Source: Pseudonocardia parietis
GTDB taxonomy: Bacteria; Actinomycetota; Actinomycetes; Mycobacteriales; Pseudonocardiaceae
DNA: 64,000 nucleotides
Direction: 5' to 3'
Assembly: GCF_017876315.1 (NCBI RefSeq)
Contig: NZ_JAGINU010000001.1
Span: 434,001 to 498,000 of the forward strand
Positions within the stretch are counted from its first letter, which is position 1, and every line of letters begins with the position of its first letter. Of this stretch, positions 34,877-42,301 are shown in pieces. The notes beneath the pieces were generated by a model. It was not told the origin of the DNA. It saw only the letters and a list, made by a program, of their open reading frames with translations, and ran no database searches. Made by a program: the position numbers and the translations under genes.

Positions 34877-35422
34877 TCAGCTCCGCTCGATGTCGACCTT
34901 CTCGATGGTCACGTCGTTGAGCGGGCGGTCGGCCTGCCCGGTCGTCGTGTTCCCGATGGCGTCGACGACGGCGCGGGACTCGGCGTCGGCCACCTCACCG
35001 AAGATGGTGTGCCGGCGGTTCAGGTGCGGGGTCGGCCCCAGCGTGATGAAGAACTGCGAGCCGTTGGTGCCGGGGCCCGCGTTGGCCATCGCGAGGAGGT
35101 ACGGCCGGTCGAACTTGAGATCCGGGTGGAACTCGTCGCCGAACTGGTAGCCCGGACCACCGCGACCGGTACCGGTCGGGTCGCCGCCCTGGATCATGAA
35201 ACCGCTGATCACGCGGTGGAAGATCGAACCGTCGTAGAACGGCCCGGTGTCGCCGCCACTGGCGTTCGGCCCCGTGTAGTCCTTGCTGCCGTCGGCGAGC
35301 CCGACGAAGTTCCCCACCGTCTTCGGGGCGTGGTCGGAGAACAACTCGACCTTGATATCGCCCTCGTTGGTGTGCAGAACGGCCGTCGTCTTGGCGTTTT
35401 CTGGTTCCGTCACGGCTACCAT
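34877..35422 (-). CDS. ppiA: PpiA, cyclophilin-type peptidyl-prolyl isomerase
   Basis: A 181-residue cytoplasmic cyclophilin. Core motifs are FHRVISGFMIQGGDPTGTG (with the active-site Arg), QFFITLG and HTIFGEV. N-terminal residues EGDIKVELFSDHAPKTVGNF are typical. There is no signal peptide from the chosen ATG. Neighbouring codons upstream look non-coding, and a GTG three codons later is possible. In M. tuberculosis ppiA likewise lies between cwsA and Rv0010c, and is divergent from cwsA, as here. Confidence 0.95.
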   Translation of the reverse strand: MVAVTEPENAKTTAVLHTNEGDIKVELFSDHAPKTVGNFVGLADGSKDYTGPNASGGDTGPFYDGSIFHRVISGFMIQGGDPTGTGRGGPGYQFGDEFHPDLKFDRPYLLAMANAGPGTNGSQFFITLGPTPHLNRRHTIFGEVADAESRAVVDAIGNTTTGQADRPLNDVTIEKVDIERS

Positions 35423-35465
35423 CGTGCCAGTACGCAGCCGCATCCGTGGGAAGCAGGTCCGGATT

Positions 35466-35858
35466 ATGAGAACCGACCGCAAGCGGGCGAAGGCCCGCAA
35501 GGACGCCGCCGAGGCGGTGCACACCCTCGCCGACGCCGGGCGTATCGCGAGCGGCGCGGCCGTGTCCACGGTGTCCGAAGCGGTGTCCGACCTGTCCGGT
35601 TCGGTCTCGCACGGGGTGGAGGACGCCCGCCGGGCGCTGGCGTCCGCGATCGACCCGACCCCGGCGCGGACCCGCCGCGCGCCGTGGATCCTCGCGGTGC
35701 TGATCCTGACCGGGCTCGCCGCCTACGCGTGGTCGACGCTGTTGCGCCGGGAGCGCCCGGTGGACCCGGGGACCCCGCCGCCGACGACGCCGCCGTCGGA
35801 CCAGCAGATCCACGGCAAGCCGATCGGCCAGGGGCACGCGCAGGGCACCACGGGCTGA
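35466..35858 (+). CDS. CwsA-like single-pass membrane protein
   Basis: A 130-residue protein. A basic, Ala-rich cytoplasmic helix region (RKRAKARKDAAEAVHTLADAG) is followed by a Ser/Val-rich amphipathic stretch, one transmembrane helix near 77-96 (WILAVLILTGLAAYAWSTLL), a basic RRERP stop and a Pro/Thr-rich tail. Sequence similarity to M. tuberculosis CwsA is not obvious, but size, topology and position (divergent from ppiA, at the end of the crgA block) match. CwsA binds CrgA and Wag31 and affects polar growth. The assignment is mainly positional. Confidence 0.65.
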   Translation: MRTDRKRAKARKDAAEAVHTLADAGRIASGAAVSTVSEAVSDLSGSVSHGVEDARRALASAIDPTPARTRRAPWILAVLILTGLAAYAWSTLLRRERPVDPGTPPPTTPPSDQQIHGKPIGQGHAQGTTG

Positions 35859-35872
35859 CCCGGCCCGGCCCC

Positions 35873-35917
35873 TTCAGCGCAGGTCGGTTCAGGGCAGGCC
35901 GGTTCAGGGCAGGTCGG
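35873..35917. repeat. 15-bp tandem repeat (three copies) spanning a stop codon
   Basis: TTCAGCGCAGGTCGG, TTCAGGGCAGGCCGG and TTCAGGGCAGGTCGG follow each other. The third copy contains the stop codon of the minus-strand hydrolase; the other two fill the convergent gap to the CwsA-like gene. Confidence 0.85.
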
Positions 35918-37067
35918 TCCGGAGCACGGCGCCGAGGAACCCGGTGACGGCGGCCTCGTAGCCCTCCGGGTCGGCGTTCCAGCTGCCGGTGTGCTCGGTG
36001 CCTGCGAACTCGCGGTAGGTCACCGGCCAGTCCAGACCGGGCGCGGCGGCCGCCAGGTCCCGGCTCAGCTCGACCGGGACGGCCGTGTCGCCGTCGCTGT
36101 GCAGCAGCAGGGTCGGCGGCCGGGACCCGGGCGGGTTGCGGACCAGGTCGAAGCGGTCCAGGTCGATCCCGATCCGGCGCTCGGTGAACCGCGCCGCCAC
36201 CCCCGCCAGCGACGGCGGCAACGCACGGTTGCGGGCCTGGCGTCGCAGGGTGCGGCGCCAGTCGAGCAGCGGCGCGTCCCAGACGACGGCGGCGACCGAG
36301 TCCGCGAGCCCGGAGCGGCCGAGGAACGCCCCACCCACGGCGGCGCCCATCGACCAGCCGACCAGCACCAGCCGGCGGGCACCGTGTGCCAGCGCGTACG
36401 AGGCGGCGGCGGCGACGTCGCGCCACTCGGTGTCCCCGAGGTGCGAGCGGCCGTCCGGGGACTCCGGTGCGGCGCCGTCGCCGCGGTAGCTGACCACCAG
36501 CGAGGTGAGCCCGGCGGCGTGCAGCGCGGGCAGCGCGCGGAGCGCCTCCCGTCGCGTCCCGCCGCGACCGTGCACGCACAGCGCCCAGGTGTCCCCGTCC
36601 ACCGCTGCCGAGGCCGGGGCCGGGGCCGGGACGAGCCAGGCCGGAGCCGGTCCGAGCTCGGTCGGGACCTCCACGTCGTCGAACTCCAGACCGCGGGCCC
36701 CGGGATCGGGGTCGTACGGCCCGGCGTCGAGCACCGCGGGCCCGGCCTCCGGAACCGGTCCGCCCCGCAGTTCACGCACCACTCGGCGCCGATCCCGTTC
36801 GAGCACCGGACCGACGACGCTCAGGCCGGCCGCACCGCGCAGCCCCCACACCCCGGGCTGCGCGGTCAGCCGGTTCCGCGCCAGCTCGACCGTGCGGTCC
36901 CCGGTCGCGAGCACGCGTTCGGGCAGTCCCGGGCTCGACGTGGGGTGCAGCAGAACCGTCGAGTAGTGCCAGCAGACCGCCGCGGCCGCTCCCCCGGCAC
37001 CACCGAGGGCACCGGCGAGGACGCCGGCGGCGGCGTAACCGGCGGGCGGTCGGACGGTCGGGCTCAC
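35904..37067 (-). CDS. alpha/beta hydrolase with N-terminal membrane anchor
   Basis: A 387-residue hydrolase. Residues 8-32 form a Gly/Ala-rich hydrophobic segment likely to be a signal anchor. The hydrolase domain has the nucleophile elbow GWSMGAAVG, the acid in HSDGDTAVPV and the catalytic His in GTEHTGSW. The substrate is unknown; related actinobacterial proteins are listed as lysophospholipase- or dienelactone hydrolase-like. The GTG start follows from the position of the anchor. The frame stays open far upstream through the opposite-strand repetitive gene, but that extension is not real. The 247 bases between this gene and the next contain a short inverted repeat and no gene. Confidence 0.85.
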   Translation of the reverse strand: MSPTVRPPAGYAAAGVLAGALGGAGGAAAAVCWHYSTVLLHPTSSPGLPERVLATGDRTVELARNRLTAQPGVWGLRGAAGLSVVGPVLERDRRRVVRELRGGPVPEAGPAVLDAGPYDPDPGARGLEFDDVEVPTELGPAPAWLVPAPAPASAAVDGDTWALCVHGRGGTRREALRALPALHAAGLTSLVVSYRGDGAAPESPDGRSHLGDTEWRDVAAAASYALAHGARRLVLVGWSMGAAVGGAFLGRSGLADSVAAVVWDAPLLDWRRTLRRQARNRALPPSLAGVAARFTERRIGIDLDRFDLVRNPPGSRPPTLLLHSDGDTAVPVELSRDLAAAAPGLDWPVTYREFAGTEHTGSWNADPEGYEAAVTGFLGAVLRTDLP

Positions 37068-37187
37068 GGCTGCACGCACGCGGCCATCCTGCTCCCCGGC
37101 ACGACCGTGCCGGCGCCGGTACCGCTCGGGCAACGCAGGGTGACGCTTGGGGCCCGCTGTACGTGCGAGCCCCCTATCAGGTTGCCA

Positions 37188-37201
37188 CTCGTTCGAGTGA
37201 A
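37188..37201. promoter_or_regulatory. inverted repeat upstream of the acidic secreted-protein gene
   Basis: CACTCG and CGAGTG are separated by two T (CACTCGTTCGAGTG) in the divergent promoter region, about 115 bases upstream of the secreted-protein start. It could be an operator for either gene. Support is weak. Confidence 0.3.
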
Positions 37202-37314
37202 AGCAGCGTTCATGATCGCTTCGGAGCGAAACCGGCCCACGGACGTGTCGTTGCGCAACCGAAGGCGTCCGCGTCTTCGCTCCCCAACCCCCATCTGTTC
37301 GAAAGGACGCGCGA

Positions 37315-38088
37315 ATGAACTCGCTCGCCCGCAACGCGCTCCGGTTCTCCCTGGCCGGCGCAGGTATCGCCGTACTGGGTGCCGGTGTCGCCGGCCAGGC
37401 CTCCGCCGCCGAGCTCCCCGACCTGCCGGAGGTCCCCGACACCACGTCGCTGACCGACGCACTGCCCGCCCCCGACCAGGGCGGCACCGCCTCCGCCGGT
37501 GACAGCTCGGCCACCTTCGGCCAGCTGCAGACGCCGCAGATGGAGGCGTCCGGGCTGCCGGAGCTGCCCGCTGCCGACGCACTCCCGGGCCTGCCCTCGG
37601 CCGACTCCCTCCCGGGCCTCCCGTCGGCCGACTCCCTCCCGGGCCTGCCCTCGGCCGAGTCCCTCCCCGCCGGGCAGCACCAGGCCGACGAGGCCTCCGG
37701 CGAGGAGACCGGCGAGGCTGCCGCCGAGGACGAGCAGTCCGGTGACGAGCAGGCCGGCGACGACGCGGCCGCCTCCGACGACGCCGCTGCGTCCGAGGAC
37801 GGTGCCGCCTCCGACGACGCCGCTGCGTCCGAGGACGGTGCCGCCTCCGAGGACGAGGCTCCTGCCGAGGACGGTGCGGCGGCCGAGGACGAGCAGGCCG
37901 CCGAGGAGGCAGGCTCCCCGCTCGACGCCCTGCCGCTCGACGCCCTGCCGATGGATGCCCTGCCGACGGACGCCCTGCCGCTCGACGCGCTCCCGCTCGA
38001 CGCCCCGCCGCTGCCGGACGCCGGTGCGCTCCCGACCCTGGACATCCCGAACGTCATGTACGTCGAGGCGCCGACCGTCTCGTCCTGA
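37315..38088 (+). CDS. secreted acidic repeat protein, function unknown
   Basis: A 257-residue exported protein with a clear signal peptide (basic start, hydrophobic core, cleavage after QASA near residue 31) and a GAAAGG ribosome site before the ATG. The mature part is built of repeats: three LPGLPSADS-type units of nine residues near 90-117, an acidic block of Asp/Glu/Ala/Ser with DDAAASEDGAAS duplicated near 145-195, and six or seven LDALP pentapeptides near 202-228. It has no Cys or recognised domain. The mature protein is extremely acidic, with almost no Lys or Arg, and is probably disordered. It could be a wall or extracellular-matrix component. It stands alone. Confidence 0.85.
   Translation: MNSLARNALRFSLAGAGIAVLGAGVAGQASAAELPDLPEVPDTTSLTDALPAPDQGGTASAGDSSATFGQLQTPQMEASGLPELPAADALPGLPSADSLPGLPSADSLPGLPSAESLPAGQHQADEASGEETGEAAAEDEQSGDEQAGDDAAASDDAAASEDGAASDDAAASEDGAASEDEAPAEDGAAAEDEQAAEEAGSPLDALPLDALPMDALPTDALPLDALPLDAPPLPDAGALPTLDIPNVMYVEAPTVSS
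37585..38015 (+). repeat. three sets of coding tandem repeats
   Basis: Within the secreted-protein gene are three 27-base units (core CTCCCGGGCCTGCCCTCGGC), two 36-base acidic units (core GACGACGCCGCTGCGTCCGA) and a run of 15-base units (core CTCGACGCCCTGCCG). The high identity at DNA level points to recent duplication. Confidence 0.8.
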
Positions 38089-38178
38089 CCGCCGGTTCCA
38101 CCCCGTTCGACGTCACGGCCGTGGACCTGCGGCCGCGCCGGTGCCGCACGGGACCGGCCCGAAGGCGTCAGCGCAGCC

Positions 38179-38237
38179 ACGGCCGCCCGTTCCCCCTCCT
38201 GCTCGACCGTCCGAGCGGGCGCGGGACGGGCGGCCGT
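38179..38237. terminator. bidirectional terminator hairpin
   Basis: ACGGCCGCCCGT (38179-38190) pairs fully with ACGGGCGGCCGT (38226-38237). The 12-bp stem lies between the convergent secreted-protein and acetyltransferase genes. The 35-base loop is long. Confidence 0.55.
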
Positions 38238-38257
38238 CGCCGTCCGTGTACCGGCGG

Positions 38258-38827
38258 TCAGAGTCTCCCGTGGCGTGGCCGCGGTGGCGGGGCAGGCACC
38301 ACCGGCGCACGCACGATCAGCTCGTAGCGGTCGAAGTCGCCCTCGTCGTCCACCACGTGCCGGAGGAACCGGAACCCGGCCCGGCGCGCCACCCCGATGG
38401 AGGGGACGTTGTTCGGGTCGACGTCGATCGAGATCCGGCGCACGTCCCCGCGTTCGCCGAGGTAGCGGGCCGCCAGGCGCACCGCCCGGGTCGCGAGCCC
38501 ACGCCGCCGGTACGCCGGGTAGATCCCGTAGAGGAGACCGGCGCACCGCATGGCCGGATCGAGCTCGACGTCGATGGTCCCGGCGAGCACCGACCCGCCG
38601 TCGATGCGGATCCCGAAACTGAGCTTGGGCCCGTCGTCGCGCCACCGCTCGATCGCGCGCCGCACGTGGGCCCGGACGGTCGCGCGGTTCCCCGGCCCGC
38701 CGCTGAGCCAGCGGACCAGTTCGGCGTCCTCACCAGCCAGGTGCGGCTCCACGTCGTCCCAGCCGAGCGGGCTGAGGACGACCACGCCGTCCGCCAGCGT
38801 GTTCGAAGGCCTGGGCACGACATTCAT
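38258..38827 (-). CDS. GNAT family N-acetyltransferase (RimJ/RimL type)
   Basis: A 189-residue acetyltransferase. The acetyl-CoA binding motif A is visible as YGIYPAYRRRGLATRAVRLAARYL (the RRRGLA turn binds pyrophosphate), and motif B as DPNNVPSIGVARRAGFR, typical of RimJ/RimL-like enzymes that modify protein N-termini or small amines. The start is ATG at MNVVPRP. The C-terminus ends in a Pro/Arg tail. It is convergent with the secreted-protein gene and stands in front of a reductase gene on the same strand with a 60-base gap. Confidence 0.9.
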   Translation of the reverse strand: MNVVPRPSNTLADGVVVLSPLGWDDVEPHLAGEDAELVRWLSGGPGNRATVRAHVRRAIERWRDDGPKLSFGIRIDGGSVLAGTIDVELDPAMRCAGLLYGIYPAYRRRGLATRAVRLAARYLGERGDVRRISIDVDPNNVPSIGVARRAGFRFLRHVVDDEGDFDRYELIVRAPVVPAPPPRPRHGRL

Positions 38828-38890
38828 CCTGCCGCACCCCGTCGCCGTCCGTGACCGGGACCTCCCGCCGCGTTGCCCCGGACGGCGGGC

Positions 38891-39655
38891 TCAGGTCCCC
38901 GGTGATTCCCCGACCCGGTAGCGGAGCATCAGCGTGTCGTCACCGGTGACCACGCTGACCAGCCGCAGACGTGCCGGGTCCATCCCGGCACCCCGGGAGA
39001 TCCGGTCGGCGTCCCCGGACACGAGGAACGGCGCCACGGTCAGGCGCAGCTCGTCGACCAGGCCGGCCTCGGCGAGGCTGCCGAACAGCGCCGGCCCGCC
39101 CATGCAGTTGATCCGGCGCAGCCCCCGGCGGGCGAGCTCGTCGACCGCGGCTCCCAGGTCCACCGCCTCGTCGCCGACCAGCACGACCTCGGCCCCCGCG
39201 TCCGCCCACTTCACGCGCAGGTCCTCCGGCGCGGAGGCGCAGGTGAGCACGATCGTCGGGACGAGGGTGTCGGTCAGTACCGGGGCGCACGGGTCGAGCG
39301 AGCGGCCCGTCGCGGTGACGACGGCCGTGGTCGGCACCTCGGCCAGCCCGAACCGCCGGCGCCGGTCCGCCATCCGGGCGTTCGGCCGAACCCCGGTGAA
39401 GCGTTCGGCGGCGGCGGTGCCGGCCGCGACCAGCACGACGTCGGCGAGATCGGTGCCCAGATGCAGCACCACCTTGTCCGGCGGCGTCGACAGGCCTGCC
39501 GAGAGCCCGTCGACCTCGACCGCTCCGTCCGCGCTCGCCACGAAGTTCACGCACACCGTCGTGGCATCGTCCGGGTAGGCGTACAGCCGCTCGATCGCCT
39601 CGGTCGTCAGCGGCCCGGCATCGGCGACCGGGAAGATCTGGTGGATCGGGGTCAC
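38891..39655 (-). CDS. RibD C-terminal-like pyrimidine reductase (Rv2671-like)
   Basis: A 254-residue NADPH-dependent reductase with the dihydrofolate-reductase-like fold of RibD's C-terminal domain. Motifs VCVNFVASADGAVEVDG at the start, LAEVPTTAVVTATGR in the middle and INCMGGPALFGSLAEAGLVDEL near the end are typical. M. tuberculosis Rv2671 of this type can act as a dihydrofolate reductase analogue. Here the gene follows a FolP2-like gene with a four-base overlap (GTGA), so both are made together. That neighbour supports a pterin/folate-related role over riboflavin synthesis. Confidence 0.88.
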   Translation of the reverse strand: MTPIHQIFPVADAGPLTTEAIERLYAYPDDATTVCVNFVASADGAVEVDGLSAGLSTPPDKVVLHLGTDLADVVLVAAGTAAAERFTGVRPNARMADRRRRFGLAEVPTTAVVTATGRSLDPCAPVLTDTLVPTIVLTCASAPEDLRVKWADAGAEVVLVGDEAVDLGAAVDELARRGLRRINCMGGPALFGSLAEAGLVDELRLTVAPFLVSGDADRISRGAGMDPARLRLVSVVTGDDTLMLRYRVGESPGT

Positions 39656-40518
39656 GCGAGGAGCCTGACCGCTCGCGACGGGTTCCGCTCGCCGCGGACG
39701 GTGGCGACCATCTCGCAGGTCTCCCGGGTCGCCCGCGCCTGGTGCGCGCGGACCATCGCGACGCCCCGGTCGGCGGCGATCGCGGTCGCGGCGAGGGTGC
39801 CGGTGAGCCGCTCCTCCAGCGGGACCGCGAGCGACTCCCCGACGACGGTCTTGTTCGACATCGCGAGCAGCACCGGCCAGCCGGTCGCGACCATCTCGTC
39901 GATCCCGCGCAGCACCTGCAGGCTGTGCAGGGTGTTCTTGGAGAAGTCGATCGCCGGGTCGATCAGGACACCCGCGGCGGGCACGCCGGCGGCGACGGCC
40001 TTCTCGGCGAGCTCGACGGTCTGTGCGATCACCGTGCCGAGTACGTCGGCGTAGCGCGGCCGGTGCGGCTCGGTCCGCGGGGCGACGTGATCGGTGTGCG
40101 CGCTGACGTAGCCGGCGCCGTAGCGCGCCGTGACGTCCAGGATCGCCTCGTCGGCCGCGCCCCAGTTGTCGTTGACGAGATCGGCACCGGCCGCGCAGGC
40201 GGCGTCGGCGGGACCGGCGCGGAAGGTGTCGACGCTGATCACGACGTCCGGGAACTCGCGGCGCACCCACTCCACGGTGGGGACGACGCGATCGATCTCC
40301 TCCTGCTCGGTGACCTCACTGCCGGGGCTGGCCGGCACACCGCCGATGTCGATCACGTCAGCGCCCTCCCGGACGACCACGGCGGCCCGGTCCCGGGCGG
40401 CCTGCTCGGCGAACGTGATCCCGTGGTCGTAGAACGAGTCGGGGGTCCGGTTGACGATCGCCATGACCATCGCCCGGTCACGGTTCCAGGTGCGTCCGCG
40501 GAACGTCAGGCTCGGCAC
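39652..40518 (-). CDS. folP2: FolP2-type dihydropteroate synthase homologue
   Basis: A 288-residue TIM-barrel pterin-binding protein. The signature MAIVNRTPDSFYDHG and VIDIGGVPASPG correspond to DHPS motifs, but as in M. tuberculosis FolP2 (Rv1207) they differ from FolP1 (NxTPDSF followed by GGESTRPG). Here GGVPASPG replaces that loop, so p-aminobenzoate-dependent synthesis is doubtful. SVDTFRA, NDNWG and the late SNKTVVGE motif complete the barrel. The GTG start follows GGAGGAC. It overlaps the downstream reductase gene and may supply or bind its pterin substrate. Confidence 0.9.
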   Translation of the reverse strand: MPSLTFRGRTWNRDRAMVMAIVNRTPDSFYDHGITFAEQAARDRAAVVVREGADVIDIGGVPASPGSEVTEQEEIDRVVPTVEWVRREFPDVVISVDTFRAGPADAACAAGADLVNDNWGAADEAILDVTARYGAGYVSAHTDHVAPRTEPHRPRYADVLGTVIAQTVELAEKAVAAGVPAAGVLIDPAIDFSKNTLHSLQVLRGIDEMVATGWPVLLAMSNKTVVGESLAVPLEERLTGTLAATAIAADRGVAMVRAHQARATRETCEMVATVRGERNPSRAVRLLA

Positions 40519-40627
40519 ACGTCCTCCTCGCAACACGGCCGGGCTCCGTCGGCGGGCCCGGCTCGCACTCCATCGTGACCAGCGGGGCGACCGACCGGCC
40601 ACCCGTGGGCGTCCGGTGATGCGCGGA

Positions 40628-41185
40628 TCACCGGGCCGGGCCGAAGAGGATCTCCGTCGCCCGGGCCAGGATGTCATCCCGGGACCGGCCGCGGTGGTCC
40701 GCGACGAGGAAGTGGCTGCCGATCGCCGTGCAGAAGGCCAGCAGGCTGCGTGCCTCGATCTCGTCCGGGTCGGTGACGGACTGCCCGATCGCCTCGCGCA
40801 GCAGGTCCATCCGCCGGTTGTCGACCCGGCGCAGGCGCTCGGCGACGTCCGGGTCGCGCCGTGCCCAGTCGCGGACGGCGAGGTCGATCGGCAGCAGGCG
40901 GTCGTCGGAGAAGGTCAGCGCCCCGGCCCGGCGGGCCCGGGTCGCCGGCGACCCGCCCTCCCGCTCGACCCGCTCGAGCACGTCGTCGGTGGCCTCCCGC
41001 TCCCAGGTCTCCAACAGCGCCGTCAGCAGTGCCCCACGGTCGGCGAAGGCCCCGTAGAAGCCGCCCTTGGTGACGCCGAGCCGCTTGGCCAGCACCTCGA
41101 CCCGGACCGCGTCGGGACCGGCGTCGGCGAGCGCGCGCAGGCCTTCCTCGATCCAGCGCTCGCGCGGCGTGCGCGTGACTCCCAC
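40628..41185 (-). CDS. TetR family transcriptional regulator
   Basis: A 185-residue regulator. The N-terminal helix-turn-helix is RWIEEGLRALADAG followed by VEVLAKRLGVTKGGFYGAF. The C-terminal ligand domain (residues 65-185) has no recognised subfamily features. The start is GTG with GAGGGTGGGG upstream. It is divergent from the DUF2867 gene over 75 bases that carry two palindromic elements, consistent with autoregulation and control of the neighbour. Confidence 0.9.
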   Translation of the reverse strand: MGVTRTPRERWIEEGLRALADAGPDAVRVEVLAKRLGVTKGGFYGAFADRGALLTALLETWEREATDDVLERVEREGGSPATRARRAGALTFSDDRLLPIDLAVRDWARRDPDVAERLRRVDNRRMDLLREAIGQSVTDPDEIEARSLLAFCTAIGSHFLVADHRGRSRDDILARATEILFGPAR

Positions 41186-41197
41186 GTCCCCACCCTC

Positions 41198-41213
41198 TAT
41201 ACGGTTCCGTATA
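41198..41213. promoter_or_regulatory. TetR-type operator 1
   Basis: TATACGGTTCCGTATA is a perfect inverted repeat (7 bp arms, TT centre) just upstream of the TetR GTG start, in the promoter region shared with the DUF2867 gene. Confidence 0.7.
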
Positions 41214-41230
41214 CATCCGCTACGGTCTCT

Positions 41231-41250
41231 CGTGTACGGCAGCGTATACG
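41231..41250. promoter_or_regulatory. TetR-type operator 2
   Basis: CGTGTACG and CGTATACG are separated by four bases, giving a near-symmetric 20-base element 10 bases before the DUF2867 start codon. It shares the CGTATAC core with operator 1. Confidence 0.5.
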
Positions 41251-41260
41251 AGGGAGAAAC

Positions 41261-41731
41261 ATGACCATCGAGACCACCGGGGCGAGCGGCGGGCGGATCA
41301 GCTCGCCGGAGCACGCCGCGGTCCGCACCGACTACGCCGACCGGTTCGCGCTCGCGACCGGCATCGAGGCCGATCCGGAGCAGTGGGCCCGAGCGATGTT
41401 CGGCGACACCCCGGGCTTCTTCGGGACGGTCGTGTGGCGGGGCCTGCTGCAGCTGCGGCTGGAGCGCCGCCGGTCCACGGACACCGTCGCCGGCTGGCGG
41501 ATCACCGCCCGGGACGAGGAATGGGTCCGGCTGGAGGCACGCTCCTGGTTCCTGAGCGGGAACCTGATCGTGCAGGTCGAGCCGAGCGGGGTGGCACTGA
41601 CCACCGTGATCCGCTACGACCGGTTCCCGGCCCGGTGGTGGTGGCCGTTGCTGGCCCGGGTGCACCGGCGGCTCACACCCGGCGTGCTGGCCGAAGCGGC
41701 CGAGCGGTTGTCCGGCCACGCCGGCCGGTGA
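41261..41731 (+). CDS. DUF2867-like (SRPBCC-type) protein
   Basis: A 156-residue soluble protein. AGGGAG stands directly upstream of the ATG. Motifs DYADRFALATG, EQWARAMFGDTPGF, GWRITARDEEWVRLEARSW and VTTVIRYDRFPARWWW (some positions approximate) fit the DUF2867/polyketide-cyclase-like group, which binds hydrophobic ligands. Function is unknown. Its promoter carries the two TetR operators, so it is likely the target of the divergent regulator. In similar actinobacterial pairs the DUF2867 protein is the only regulated gene. Confidence 0.75.
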   Translation: MTIETTGASGGRISSPEHAAVRTDYADRFALATGIEADPEQWARAMFGDTPGFFGTVVWRGLLQLRLERRRSTDTVAGWRITARDEEWVRLEARSWFLSGNLIVQVEPSGVALTTVIRYDRFPARWWWPLLARVHRRLTPGVLAEAAERLSGHAGR

Positions 41732-41873
41732 CCAGGGGATCGATCGCTTGTTGTCGGTTCGACGAGAAGCTGGTTCCCGTCAGACCGACGGCAACCTGAC
41801 CTCGCAGGTCATGGCCCGGCGGTGCGGCCTCGGCGAGGATCGTCGGACCCGGCCCCACGATCAGGAGGCACCC

Positions 41874-42281
41874 GTGCCCGCACCCGACCATGCGCAGCTC
41901 GTCGCCGCCATGCCGTTCGCCGAGCTGCTCGGCGCGACCGCCGTCGAGGCGACGCCCGATCGGGTCGTCATGACGCTGACCCACCGGCCCGAGCTCTGCA
42001 CCGCCGGCGGGCTCCTGCACGGCGGGGTGCTCATGTCGCTGGCCGACTCGGCCGGTGCGCTGTGCGCGTTCCTCGGCCTGCCCGAGGGCGCGACGACCGC
42101 GACCACCAGCTCGCACACCGTCCTGCTGCGGGCGGTCCGCGGCGGGACACTCACCGCCACCGCGCGGGTGGTGCACCGGGGGCGCCGCGACGTCGTCGTC
42201 GAGACCGAGCTGACCGACAGCGACGGTCGCCCCGTCTCACGCACCACCCAGACCCAGGCCGTACTGCCACCCCGGGGGTGA
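41874..42281 (+). CDS. PaaI family hotdog thioesterase
   Basis: A 135-residue acyl-CoA thioesterase. The central helix LHGGVLMSLADSAGALCAF holds the family HGG motif with the catalytic Asp. TATTSSHTVLLRAVRGGTL continues the sheet. The GTG start is set by AGGAGG six bases upstream. It is isolated on the plus strand between the DUF2867 gene and the convergent acyl-CoA dehydrogenase. A 142-base gap upstream holds only its promoter. It may recycle CoA for aromatic or fatty acid catabolism. Confidence 0.9.
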   Translation: MPAPDHAQLVAAMPFAELLGATAVEATPDRVVMTLTHRPELCTAGGLLHGGVLMSLADSAGALCAFLGLPEGATTATTSSHTVLLRAVRGGTLTATARVVHRGRRDVVVETELTDSDGRPVSRTTQTQAVLPPRG

Positions 42282-42301
42282 GATCGACCGGGATGCCGGC
42301 C

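Noticed and set aside
35904..38645. A very long minus-strand open frame joining the hydrolase to a region antisense of the secreted-protein gene
   Set aside because: Only the part below 37067 has hydrolase motifs and a GTG start. The rest is the antisense of a real repetitive gene whose composition keeps the frame open.
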